Shown piece after piece: positions 34,251-42,639 of a stretch of 48,252 nucleotides of DNA (positions are counted from its first letter, which is position 1; each line of letters opens with the position of its first letter). The translations under genes were made by a program, and so were the position numbers. The notes under the pieces were generated by a model. That model ran no database searches. It was not told the origin of the DNA and saw nothing but the letters and a program-made list of their open reading frames with translations. This DNA comes from an uncultured Veillonella sp. (GTDB lineage Bacteria > Bacillota > Negativicutes > Veillonellales > Veillonellaceae): positions 1-48,252 of the forward strand of contig CABSJA010000011.1 of the NCBI GenBank assembly GCA_902477915.1, read 5' to 3'.

Positions 34251-35696
34251 ATGGCACTTATATATGACAATCGCCCCTATAAAACACGTATAAAAGAATG
34301 TTTGGCTGACGATTTCAAAGTTGCAGCTATCAAAAAAGCACAAGACGTGTTTTATGATAAACGTAATACAGTAGTTGCGGATGTTCCTGAATGGTTAGAT
34401 TTCCGCGCTGAAGCAGCTGAAATTCGCGATCATGTGCTTAAGCACTTAGATTACTATGTAAATCAATTTGCTGAAAACGCTGAAAAAGCTGGTTCTAAAG
34501 TTCACTTTGCATTCGACGATAAAGAAGCGACTCAAATCGCTTTAGATATCCTTCGTGAACGCGAAGCTAAAATGATCGTTAAATCCAAAACTATCTTAAC
34601 TGAAGAAATTGGTTTGAACGAAGTTCTTGAAGAAGCTGGTATCGAAGTAAACGAAACTGACTTGGCTGAATTCATTTTGCAAACAGCAGTGAGCCCACCA
34701 TCTCACATCGTTGTACCAGGCCTTCACTTTGAACGTAACAAAATCCGTGAAATTTTCGCTGAAAAATTAGGTTACACTGGCACTGAAAACCCTACAGAAA
34801 TGACACACTTCGTACGTGGTTATGTACGTGAGCGCTTCTTGAAAGCTGACGTAGGTGTTAATGGTTGCAACTTTGCGGTAGCTGCATCCGGTACTTGTAC
34901 TATCGTTTCCAACGAAGGTAACGGTCGTATGTCTAGCTCCATTCCTAAGACTCAATTGATCTTCTTAGGTACAGAACGTATCGTTCCTGACTTCAAAGCG
35001 CTTGACGTTATGATGGAAATGTTGAACCGCTCCGCAGTAGGTGCTAAAATCTCCAACTACTTCTCCATGATGACTGGTCCTGCTCGTTCTGGTGAAGCTG
35101 ACGGTCCTGAAGAAACTCATATCATCATCATCGATAACGGTCGTTCCGGTATCTTAGGTGGTACATTCCAAGAAATGCTACGTTGTATCCGTTGTGGTGC
35201 ATGTATGAATATCTGTCCTGTATACCGTCACATCTCTGGTCACGGTTATGGTTCCGTATATCCAGGTCCAATGGGTGCTGTATTGACTCCATTGTTCAAA
35301 GGTTACGAAGTAGCAGGCGATCTTCCATATGCTTCCACATTGTGCGGTGCATGTACAGAAAACTGTCCAGTAGCAATTCCATTGCATGAATTATTGATGG
35401 AACACCGTCATATTATGGCTGATATCGAAAAAACTCGTCCAAAAGCAGAAGAAGCAATCTTCACTGCAGCGGCTAAGATGTTTGGTAACTCCACATTATT
35501 CGACCTTGGTACAAAAGCTGGCGCTATCGGCATGAACTTGATTAGTAACAAAGAAGGCAATATGCCTACTTGGACTCAAGCAATTCCAGTTATGAACGGC
35601 TGGACTAAATCCAAAGAAATGGGTACATTGAAGTTCAAAAAATTCCGTGACTTATATGCTGAACATGAAAAGAACAAGAAGAAGGAGAAAAAATAA
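34251..35696 (+). CDS. lutB: LutB, lactate utilisation ferredoxin subunit
   Basis: A 481-residue protein. The N-terminal LUD-type domain (about 60-300) contains SKTILTEEIGLNEVLEEAG and AASGTCTIVSNEGNGR. Ferredoxin cysteines follow: Cys312, Cys315, Cys318, Cys322 (CIRCGACMNICP) and Cys365, Cys368, Cys372 (CGACTENCP), giving a two-cluster electron wire. The Lys-rich C-terminus is usual. The start follows AAGGAGGAGA, and the stop overlaps the lutC start (TAATG), so translation is coupled. Confidence 0.96.
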   Translation: MALIYDNRPYKTRIKECLADDFKVAAIKKAQDVFYDKRNTVVADVPEWLDFRAEAAEIRDHVLKHLDYYVNQFAENAEKAGSKVHFAFDDKEATQIALDILREREAKMIVKSKTILTEEIGLNEVLEEAGIEVNETDLAEFILQTAVSPPSHIVVPGLHFERNKIREIFAEKLGYTGTENPTEMTHFVRGYVRERFLKADVGVNGCNFAVAASGTCTIVSNEGNGRMSSSIPKTQLIFLGTERIVPDFKALDVMMEMLNRSAVGAKISNYFSMMTGPARSGEADGPEETHIIIIDNGRSGILGGTFQEMLRCIRCGACMNICPVYRHISGHGYGSVYPGPMGAVLTPLFKGYEVAGDLPYASTLCGACTENCPVAIPLHELLMEHRHIMADIEKTRPKAEEAIFTAAAKMFGNSTLFDLGTKAGAIGMNLISNKEGNMPTWTQAIPVMNGWTKSKEMGTLKFKKFRDLYAEHEKNKKKEKK

Positions 35697-36424
35697 TGGA
35701 TGAAGCTAAACGTAAACAATTTATTGCACGTTTATCTCGTGCATTAGGCCGTGATCAAGAAATGTGCCCTGCATTCGTAGAGGGTTTTGATTACAGCCAT
35801 GGTCCTCAAGAAACTATGTTCAAAGATTTGAATCAAGATCAAATTTTGACAATGTTTAAGGAACAATGTCAACGTGTTGGTACAAAATTCGTTGAAACTA
35901 CACCTGATAAATTAGGTGAAACAATTTTGGCAGCTATTGAAGACTGGGGTAACGGTAAAGTTGTATTCCCAAGTGTTCCAGAAGTAGAAGAATATAAATT
36001 AAAAGAATTATTCGAACAAGATGCAGCTAATAATGGCGGCACTCGTACATACTTCCAATGGGACCCAGCTAAAGGCCGTGAAGAATGTATCTCTAATACT
36101 GCCAATGCAGATATCGGTATTACATTCCCATACTGCGGTATTGCTGAAACTGCTACTGTAGTACAAGCGTCTGGTGAAGAATCTGGCCGTGCTATCAGCT
36201 TGTTGCCTACTACACATATCGCTGTATTGTACACTGATACAATCAATCCACGTATGACTCAAACAATGGAAAATTTGGCTACACGTTATCATAACGATCC
36301 ATCTAAATTCCCAACAAATATCTGCTTGATTTCTGGTCCATCCCGTACAGCCGATATTGAGTTGGTTACTGTAGATGGTGCTCATGGCCCTATCCAAGTA
36401 ACTTACGTTCTAGTTAACAGATAA
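35696..36424 (+). CDS. lutC: LutC, lactate utilisation LUD-domain subunit
   Basis: A 242-residue LUD-domain protein, third subunit of the lactate-oxidising complex. Features in order: an N-terminal helical part, FVETTPDKLGETILAAIEDW, then NADIGITFPYCGIAETATVV (the LUD core) and a C-terminal ISGPSRTADIELVTVDGAHG with the conserved GPSrTaDIe motif. Its ATG overlaps the lutB stop. A strong terminator follows at 36461, so the operon is lutABC only. Confidence 0.95.
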   Translation: MDEAKRKQFIARLSRALGRDQEMCPAFVEGFDYSHGPQETMFKDLNQDQILTMFKEQCQRVGTKFVETTPDKLGETILAAIEDWGNGKVVFPSVPEVEEYKLKELFEQDAANNGGTRTYFQWDPAKGREECISNTANADIGITFPYCGIAETATVVQASGEESGRAISLLPTTHIAVLYTDTINPRMTQTMENLATRYHNDPSKFPTNICLISGPSRTADIELVTVDGAHGPIQVTYVLVNR

Positions 36425-36460
36425 TCCTATAATTAGGTAGTGTTATAACTAAATACATTT

Positions 36461-36494
36461 AAAGGTGACCTTCCTATGGAAGGTCACCTTTTTA
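36461..36494 (+). terminator. Terminator of lutABC
   Basis: AAAGGTGACCTTCC pairs with GGAAGGTCACCTTT, then T-run. Confidence 0.92.
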
Positions 36495-36699
36495 TATGCG
36501 TAACTTTCTGCTGTGATATAGGGTATCTTGAAAAGGCAGAGGTATCGGTATATCAATGGAGATTAACATATTTATAAAACTTGCAGAATCCGCATAGAAA
36601 AACTTATATAATTTAAATTATTTTACTTGTAAATTTTTCGATATATGATATACTGAGTTCATAACCTATTATTGTGATATGAATTAAAAGAGGTGTATT

Positions 36700-38091
36700 A
36701 TGAATATTCCATTCTTTACAGATTACCTCATGCTAAGCAATCCATTAAGTATTGGTATTATCGCAGTGTTTGTGCTCGCGTTAATCGGTATTTATGCTTT
36801 GCAACGCAAGGGTACATCCTTTGGTAATCTCGTTATTATTGGCACTATTGTTGGTGCCGTACTCGGTATTGCTATTCAAATTATTGCAGGTTTCCCAGAT
36901 GATCCTTCTAAAGTGGTTTACATCAAGGAAAGTACGAAGTGGTTCTCTCTAGTAGGGGGCGGCTTTATTGATTTGATCCGCATGCTTGTTATTCCTATTG
37001 TATTTATCTCCATTGTACATGTTATCTTGCATATGGAAGCAGGTGCGAATCTTAAGAAATTAGTAGTTGCCATGGTTTCTACAAATCTTGGCATGGTAGC
37101 TGTTGCTGCTATCGTTGGCCTTATCTTGGGTAATGCTTTCGGTTTAGGTCAAGGCTTTGATATTGTTGAATCTGGTAAAAAGATTCGTGAAATCAAACCA
37201 ATGGTTGATACATTCCGTGCATTGATTCCAAGTAACCCAATTCAAGCTGCAGCTGAAACAAATGTTATCGGCATCGTAGTATTTGCAATCATCTTGGGCA
37301 GTGTTGCTCGCTTGTTGAAGAAAACAGGCACAAATAGTATGGAAATCTTTACAAAGCTATTTGATGAGCTTCACCAATTAATTTCTTGGGTTGCAGACTT
37401 CATTATTGGTCTTATGCCATACGGCGTAGTTGCATTATTGGCATCTACATTGGCAACACGTGGTTTGCAAGCTATCTTAGATATGGGCCTATTCGTAGTA
37501 TTGCTTTACGTTGGTCTTTTGATTATGTTCGTTGTTCAAGCTATCTTGATTGCTAGCTTCGGTTACAACCCAATTACATACTTCAAAAAAGCAAAAGCTC
37601 CACTCTTGTTAGCTTTCACATCCCGTTCTTCTATGGGCGTATTGCCATTAACTGTTGAAACTTTGACAAAACGTCTTGGCGTAAATGCTACAACAGCAAA
37701 TACAGTAGCATCCTTCGGTACTACTGCAGGCATGCAAGGTTGTGCCGGCGTGTTCCCAGCACTTGTTGTTGTGTACATCTCTAACGTGGCGGGTATCCCA
37801 TTTGATTTGACTATGTACATCATGAGCGTTATCGTTATCGCTATCGGTTCTGTTGGTATCGCAGGCGTTCCTGGTACAGCTACAATGGCTGCATCTGTAT
37901 CCCTTAGTGGTACAGGTCTTGGTGCGTACTTCACATCTATCAGCCCAATTCTTGCTATCGACCCATTGATCGACATGGGCCGTACATGCTTGAACGTATC
38001 TGGTTCCTTAACAAATGCTCTCGTAGTAGATAAGATTATGGGTACTATCGATAAAGACGCATATAACAACCCTAATGAAGGTCGTGTCTAA
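36700..38091 (+). CDS. tcyP: TcyP-type L-cystine/dicarboxylate symporter
   Basis: A 463-residue member of the dicarboxylate/amino acid:cation symporter family with about eight hydrophobic spans and two re-entrant loops. The loop LLAFTSRSSMGVLPLTVETL and the extra N-terminal helix (IGIIAVFVLALIGIYALQRK) match TcyP cystine carriers rather than DctA or GltP, and the length equals E. coli TcyP as I remember it. It would import L-cystine with a cation. The gene is monocistronic; the following terminator is clear. The siroheme reductase downstream supports a sulfur role. A glutamate/aspartate carrier is the alternative. Confidence 0.85.
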   Translation: MNIPFFTDYLMLSNPLSIGIIAVFVLALIGIYALQRKGTSFGNLVIIGTIVGAVLGIAIQIIAGFPDDPSKVVYIKESTKWFSLVGGGFIDLIRMLVIPIVFISIVHVILHMEAGANLKKLVVAMVSTNLGMVAVAAIVGLILGNAFGLGQGFDIVESGKKIREIKPMVDTFRALIPSNPIQAAAETNVIGIVVFAIILGSVARLLKKTGTNSMEIFTKLFDELHQLISWVADFIIGLMPYGVVALLASTLATRGLQAILDMGLFVVLLYVGLLIMFVVQAILIASFGYNPITYFKKAKAPLLLAFTSRSSMGVLPLTVETLTKRLGVNATTANTVASFGTTAGMQGCAGVFPALVVVYISNVAGIPFDLTMYIMSVIVIAIGSVGIAGVPGTATMAASVSLSGTGLGAYFTSISPILAIDPLIDMGRTCLNVSGSLTNALVVDKIMGTIDKDAYNNPNEGRV

Positions 38092-38147
38092 TCCTAGACC
38101 ATAGAACTGACTTGAAAGAATAGTTAGTTAACATTAAAACTAAACTA

Positions 38148-38178
38148 AAAGAACAGTCTTCGGACTGTTCTTTTTTTA
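38148..38178 (+). terminator. Terminator of the symporter gene
   Basis: AAAGAACAGTC TTCG GACTGTTCTTT with T-run; UUCG-type tetraloop. Confidence 0.93.
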
Positions 38179-38297
38179 TCTACTCTTTACTGATCTAACT
38201 CTTATTAAAAGTAATAATTATTACAGATTGTAAAGCCTATTATTTGTAATTGATATTAAAATTGTGAGCTTGGCTACTAACATACGTATGCGTGTAT

Positions 38298-38327
38298 GGT
38301 ATACTAACCAATACAAAGTTTTGTATT
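38298..38327 (+). promoter_or_regulatory. Extended -10 box and adjacent operator-like palindrome
   Basis: TGGTATACT (38298-38306) is an extended -10. A perfect 8-bp inverted repeat AATACAAAGTTTTGTATT (38310-38327) sits directly behind it, over the expected transcription start. This is where a repressor would block the siroheme reductase gene. Confidence 0.5.
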
Positions 38328-38361
38328 ATGCTTAATAGATATAAGCCAAGAGGGTAATAGT

Positions 38362-39915
38362 ATGATTACACAAGAATTGAAAGATCGATTAATTGCAGAT
38401 TATCCAAAGTTTGAAGATATGACGCACAAATTCTATAAGAAAGAAATATCTATTGCAGACTATAAAGGCCAATCTGGTGCTTATGGTAGTTACGCTGAGC
38501 GAGGTGCTAACTCCGGCATGAGCCGTTGGCGCTTCAATGGGGGGCGCATGACTCGTCAGCACATGCAGTTCTTAGCGGACTCCATTCGCAAATATAATTT
38601 ACAACATGTACATTTCACTACCGGTCAATGTTTGCAAATGCATGGTCTTGATGGTGATACAATTTTAAACCTCTATAAAGAATGCTATGATCATGGTATC
38701 TATAATCGCGGTGCTGGTGGGGACAATCCAAATGTAGTGGCGAGTATTTTACGCGGTATTGATCCTCGTGAAACCTTAGATATTACACCGTATGCAACGG
38801 CTATTAGCGAGTTCCTTCTAGAGCAAATGTTCTATATCAAAATTCCCCGCAAGTTTAAAATGGGCATCGACAATGGCTTTGATAGCACGCCGCATGCTAC
38901 GTTCAAGGACCTTGGTTTCAATTTAACGAAACACAATACCTTTGATGTATACGCTTGTGGTGGTATTGGCCCAAATCCTCGTATTGGTATTCCTGTAGCG
39001 CACGATGTGGCGCCTGAGGATGTTTTATACCATGTGAAAGCTATGCTTATGGTCTTTGCTAACCATGGAAATTTCAAAAACCGTGGCAAGGCTCGTACTC
39101 GCTATATGCCTGCGGAAATGGGTGGAGCTGAAGCTTTCATCAAGACCTATGAAGAAACATTGGCGATGGTGAAAGAAGTGGAACAATTAACCATTAATCC
39201 AGCTGACTATGCTTATGAAATTACAAAAACTGGTAAGCGTGATAAGTCTGTGGAAAACGATCGTATTCACCGTCAAAAACAAGAAGGTTTATACTACGTA
39301 GAATACCATCCGGCAGGTGGCGATGCTAATGTAGAACACCTATTGGCTGCTCTTGATTATGCTGTAACACTTGATCAAGTAGAAGCGCGTATTGCGCCAG
39401 ACCAAGCATTGTTCTTCATCAACCTTAATGCTGATGAGGCTCGTAAAATCGCAGAGTTAACAGACGACAGTGCGGGAAATGATTTCCGTCGTTCCGTATC
39501 CTGCGTAGGCTCCACAGTATGTCAAATTGGTATGCAAGACTCCAATGGCCTATTGAAAGATATCTTCGGACACCTTGAAGAAAAAGGTGTAGATACAAGT
39601 AAACTCCCTCGTTTACACATCTCGGGCTGTCCACACTCCTGTGGTACACACCAAATCGGTGAAATTGGTTTCCACGGAGCTGTAAAATTAGTAGACAAGA
39701 AACCTACCGTAGCCTTTATCCTCGTAGACGGTGGTTCCGAACACATGGGCTCCGAAAACTTCGGTAAAATGGCAGGTAATATCGTAGCCACAAAAATCCC
39801 AGAATTCTTGGAAGCCTTGGCAAACATCCTAAACCAATCCCCAGAACCAGACTTTGGTACCTGGAGAATGACACACAAAGCGGAATACATGGAACTTATA
39901 AAAGCATTTGAGTAA
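38362..39915 (+). CDS. Siroheme nitrite/sulfite reductase
   Basis: A 517-residue ferredoxin-type nitrite/sulfite reductase, reducing nitrite to ammonia or sulfite to sulfide at a siroheme-[4Fe-4S] centre. Cluster ligands are Cys381 and Cys387 (CVGSTVCQIG) and Cys423 and Cys427 (CPHSCGTHQIGEIGF), the family pattern C-x5-C then C-x3-C. The duplicated ferrodoxin-like half-domain appears early (HVHFTTGQCLQMHGL) and later. Nitrite versus sulfite cannot be settled by these motifs. AGAGGG-type site before the ATG. The stop codon lies inside the left end of the 39910-40167 inverted-repeat element. No electron-donor gene adjoins, though a ferredoxin-domain protein is 640 bp downstream. Confidence 0.93.
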   Translation: MITQELKDRLIADYPKFEDMTHKFYKKEISIADYKGQSGAYGSYAERGANSGMSRWRFNGGRMTRQHMQFLADSIRKYNLQHVHFTTGQCLQMHGLDGDTILNLYKECYDHGIYNRGAGGDNPNVVASILRGIDPRETLDITPYATAISEFLLEQMFYIKIPRKFKMGIDNGFDSTPHATFKDLGFNLTKHNTFDVYACGGIGPNPRIGIPVAHDVAPEDVLYHVKAMLMVFANHGNFKNRGKARTRYMPAEMGGAEAFIKTYEETLAMVKEVEQLTINPADYAYEITKTGKRDKSVENDRIHRQKQEGLYYVEYHPAGGDANVEHLLAALDYAVTLDQVEARIAPDQALFFINLNADEARKIAELTDDSAGNDFRRSVSCVGSTVCQIGMQDSNGLLKDIFGHLEEKGVDTSKLPRLHISGCPHSCGTHQIGEIGFHGAVKLVDKKPTVAFILVDGGSEHMGSENFGKMAGNIVATKIPEFLEALANILNQSPEPDFGTWRMTHKAEYMELIKAFE

Positions 39916-40167
39916 ATGCTTTCTCCGCTTGTGATGGGGCCCACCATATAAGCTGTAGTTAAGTCACTTGCTATGGGGCCCCGTTTCACTACGACAACTT
40001 AATTAAAAATAAAACTAGGTATCTCCTTGCTCCGTCCTTCGTAAAGTCGCTGCAGAAATACCTAGTTTTATTTTTATAACACCTGCTGTTAACTAGTCCC
40101 ATAGCAAGCAACTAATCTCTTTCTATATATTGATGCTCCCATCACAAGCTGCATCTGACATTTACTC
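39910..40167. mobile_element. MITE-like nested inverted-repeat element A, 258 bp
   Basis: The ends are inverted: GAGTAAATG (39910-39918) with CATTTACTC (40159-40167), and GCTTGTGATGGG with CCCATCACAAGC inside. Next layer: CTTGCTATGGG faces CCCATAGCAAG. Centre: AAAAATAAAACTAGGTAT faces its complement (hairpin 40003-40076) with a 29-bp core at 40026-40054. There is no coding capacity. The left end overlaps the stop codon of the reductase gene. The core recurs inverted in element B. Confidence 0.75.
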
Positions 40168-40192
40168 GATCTGTTTTTTTGTGGGGGATGGA

Positions 40193-40223
40193 GGGAAAGA
40201 CTAGCCGCAGGCTAGTTTCTCCC
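40193..40223. repeat. Small hairpin between elements A and B
   Basis: GGGAAAGACTAGCC GCA GGCTAGTTTCTCCC, followed by GGCGTGGCGCCAC. REP-like palindromes fill the 100 bp between the two larger elements, and no gene is there. Confidence 0.5.
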
Positions 40224-40266
40224 AAATGGAGGGCGTGGCGCCACTACTATAAAGCTTTTTTATAGG

Positions 40267-40508
40267 AATTAATCAGGTTATCTAGGGCTTACGTATTTAA
40301 CGGTCGATATACCTATTTTGATGGGACGCCTTTATGAATATAGTTATAAAAAAGTACCAATATACTTGTGCAGCGACTTTGCGAAGAACGGAGCAAGCAA
40401 GTATATTGGTACTTTTTTTACTAGGTTGTCGAAATGTAACGGGGCCCCATCAAAATAGCTTGGCTGATTTTCAAAAGCGTACGTCGCCTAGATAACCCTC
40501 GATTAATT
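40267..40508. mobile_element. MITE-like nested inverted-repeat element B, 242 bp
   Basis: The ends AATTAATC...GGTTATCTAGG (40267-40286) are matched by CCTAGATAACC...GATTAATT (40487-40508). The second layer is TATTTTGATGGG against CCCATCAAAATA. The central hairpin 40347-40417 pairs AAAGTACCAATATACTTG with its complement and encloses the core (40369-40397), which matches element A's core at 27 of 29 bases in reverse orientation. The right end adjoins the -10 box of the nitroreductase gene. Confidence 0.75.
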
Positions 40509-40509
40509 G

Positions 40510-40518
40510 TGTTATAAT
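40510..40518 (+). promoter_or_regulatory. Extended -10 box of the nitroreductase gene
   Basis: TGTTATAAT, with no good -35. The place where a -35 would be (about 40490-40495) lies within the right end of element B. Confidence 0.5.
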
Positions 40519-40551
40519 AAATTTTATAGTAGTTTTTGGAGGATTTATCAG

Positions 40552-41367
40552 ATGTTATTTACCGTCAATACAGAAGTCTGTACACGATGCGGCCTTTGCG
40601 TAGCTGACTGTCCAACAGGCTTGCTAGTGATGTCCGAAAATGGGCCTGTAACTGGCAAGGGAGGTTGTATCTCCTGTGGGCATTGTATTTCCGTATGCCC
40701 AACGCTTGCTCTTGATAGTGATATGACACCACGTAAAGAGCAAATCGATATCACAAAAGAACAAAAATTAACGCCAGAGCAAGCTGAGTTATTCTTGCGC
40801 AGCCGTCGCTCTATTCGTAATTATCAAAATAAACCAGTTCCTGCTGAGCTTATTCGCAAGGTCTTAAACGTTGCAAGAATGGCTCCAACAGCAACAAATA
40901 CACAAGGTATTTCCTATATTGTTATTCGGGACAAACAAAAGTTGCGTCGCATTGCAGATCTCGTTCTTGAGTGGATGCATTTGGCTGCGAAAACTGTGCC
41001 CATTATGCGTCTTTATGCTCGTGCAGCACAAGCTGAGGTCGATAAGGGTAAGGAATACATCTTGCGCGATGCGCCTGCGCTAGTAGTGGCCATCGGTTCT
41101 AAAAAAGATATTCACCGTACTCACGATAGCGGGCATTCCTGCTTGTCTTATGCAGAGTTGTATGCACCAACATTAGGTTTAGGCACTTGTTGGGCTGGCT
41201 TCTTTGAACATGCAGGCGAAGCAGAGTATAAACCACTATTGGAACTATTAGGTGTACCAGAGGATAAAATCATTGCTGGTGGTATCTTGATGGGCTATCC
41301 AAAGGTTCGTTACCGTAACATCGTGGAACGCCAACCATTGGACGTAACATTCGATACTGAAGAATAG
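40552..41367 (+). CDS. Nitroreductase with N-terminal 2[4Fe-4S] ferredoxin
   Basis: A 271-residue flavoprotein. The N-terminal bacterial ferredoxin has Cys10, Cys13, Cys16, Cys20 and Cys39, Cys42, Cys45, Cys49. The nitroreductase domain (about 80-260) starts at RSRRSIRNYQNKPVPAE and continues with ARMAPTATNTQG and GLGTCWAGFF, the FMN-binding strings. The start is ATG 40552 with GGAGG 9 bp upstream; a 15-residue longer frame from 40507 runs over the promoter and is rejected. Such fusions accept electrons from Fe-S donors directly; the natural substrate is unknown. A 20-bp tandem duplication covers the stop codon. Confidence 0.92.
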   Translation: MLFTVNTEVCTRCGLCVADCPTGLLVMSENGPVTGKGGCISCGHCISVCPTLALDSDMTPRKEQIDITKEQKLTPEQAELFLRSRRSIRNYQNKPVPAELIRKVLNVARMAPTATNTQGISYIVIRDKQKLRRIADLVLEWMHLAAKTVPIMRLYARAAQAEVDKGKEYILRDAPALVVAIGSKKDIHRTHDSGHSCLSYAELYAPTLGLGTCWAGFFEHAGEAEYKPLLELLGVPEDKIIAGGILMGYPKVRYRNIVERQPLDVTFDTEE

Positions 41368-41401
41368 TAGTGATTGATTACTAATAGTAGTGATTGATAC
41401 T
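41363..41401 (+). repeat. Tandem duplication over a stop codon
   Basis: AATAGTAGTGATTGATTACT is followed at once by AATAGTAGTGATTGATACT. The first copy contains the TAG ending the nitroreductase gene. Confidence 0.8.
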
Positions 41402-41413
41402 AAAGAATAAAAT

Positions 41414-41450
41414 AAAAGCGATACTCTAAATAGTTAGGGTATCGCTTTTT
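41414..41450 (+). terminator. Terminator of the nitroreductase gene
   Basis: AAAAGCGATAC pairs with GTATCGCTTTTT. Confidence 0.9.
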
Positions 41451-41531
41451 GGCATTATACATATTTTACTGTAGTTACTACATTTGTTATGGTGATAGTC
41501 GTATTTATAGATCTATAAAAGATTGTTTATC

Positions 41532-41566
41532 AAAAAGACCGGCCTCGTATTGAGGTCGGTCTTTTG
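41532..41566. terminator. Terminator of the MetQ gene
   Basis: AAAAAGACCGGCCTC pairs with GAGGTCGGTCTTTT; T-run on both strands. Confidence 0.9.
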
Positions 41567-41567
41567 G

Positions 41568-42386
41568 TTAGTTTGCAGATGTAATGCTACCTTTGAAAGT
41601 ATCGTTGATGAATTGTTTAATTGCATCAGATTTGTAAATGTCTGCAATTTTTTTGTAAGTTTCGTTGTCTTTGTCTTCACTACGTACCGCAAGTACGATG
41701 ACTGTTAGTGGTTCATCTTTTGATTCGAAGAAGAAGCCTTGTTTTTCTACACTAAGGCCAGCACTTTGTACATAATTCATTGGAATAACTGCAATTGTTA
41801 CATCATCTAGACTACGAGGTAATTGAGCTGCTTCTAATTCTTGAATCTTTATATTTTTCGGGTTAGATGTGATATCTGCAACAGTTGCTTTGAAGCCGAC
41901 ACCATCTTTTAACGTAATTAATCCAGCTTTAGCTAATAATACTAATGCACGACCACCATTAGTAGGATCATTTGGAATAGAAACCGTAGCGCCTTCAGGT
42001 ACATCTTGTACGCTATGTACACTATTACTATATAATCCCATACGCACTAAAAGGGTTTTACCGATTGCTACTAAGTTGGAACCATTTTGTTTGTTAAAGT
42101 TTTCCATAAATGGCACGTGTTGGTACGCATTTAATTGAATGTCACCATCAGCGAGGGCTTTATCTGGTGTTACATAATCGGAGAACTCTACAACTTTAAG
42201 GTCGATACCTTGCTTTTTAGCCTCTTTTGCAACGGCTTCAGCAACTTGAGCATGAGGACCAGCAGTAGCACCGATTTTAATTTCCTTTGGTGCCTGACTA
42301 GATTGATTTGTATCTGTGCCACAGCCTGCGATGGCGAATGCTAAAACGCCAACGAGAAGAGGGGCAATAAATTTTTTTAATTTCAT
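41568..42386 (-). CDS. metQ: MetQ/NlpA-family lipoprotein
   Basis: A 272-residue substrate-binding lipoprotein. The lipobox is AIAGC with lipidated Cys22, so the mature protein is membrane-tethered. The family strings KIGATAGPHAQVAEAV, GDIQLNAYQHVPFMENF and IPNDPTNGGRALVLL are present. It should bind methionine or a related amino acid for an ABC importer. No metN or metI gene lies beside it, so it is an orphan here. The start is ATG 42386 with AAAGGGA upstream; a longer frame from 42431 adds a non-signal N-terminus and is rejected. Confidence 0.93.
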   Translation of the reverse strand: MKLKKFIAPLLVGVLAFAIAGCGTDTNQSSQAPKEIKIGATAGPHAQVAEAVAKEAKKQGIDLKVVEFSDYVTPDKALADGDIQLNAYQHVPFMENFNKQNGSNLVAIGKTLLVRMGLYSNSVHSVQDVPEGATVSIPNDPTNGGRALVLLAKAGLITLKDGVGFKATVADITSNPKNIKIQELEAAQLPRSLDDVTIAVIPMNYVQSAGLSVEKQGFFFESKDEPLTVIVLAVRSEDKDNETYKKIADIYKSDAIKQFINDTFKGSITSAN

Positions 42387-42544
42387 GTGAACATCCCTTT
42401 CTATATACATATAATGGATATATCCTATCATGTAAATGGGGTTTTGTATATAGATAAAAATATAGGGGTTGGCTATAGATTAAAACTATGGCTTTTACGA
42501 TGATTGTAAAGTAGAGTTATTAAGTAATCGAAAGTAGCGTTATC

Positions 42545-42579
42545 TAGATATATCTAAAAAAATCGAAATATGATATAAT
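42545..42579 (+). promoter_or_regulatory. Promoter with palindrome over the -35 region
   Basis: An extended -10 TGATATAAT ends at 42579. The perfect palindrome TAGATATATCTA (42545-42556) covers the -35 position at a 17-bp spacing. It is probably a regulator site for the alcohol dehydrogenase gene. Confidence 0.45.
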
Positions 42580-42639
42580 AAAGATAAGTTTTATACAATT
42601 AAAATGGTGGAATACAAACATAATACTTAGGAGGTCCCC

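Noticed and set aside
42387..42639. SAM or T-box riboswitch before metQ or the dehydrogenase
   Set aside because: No recognisable S-box or T-box sequence blocks on either strand.
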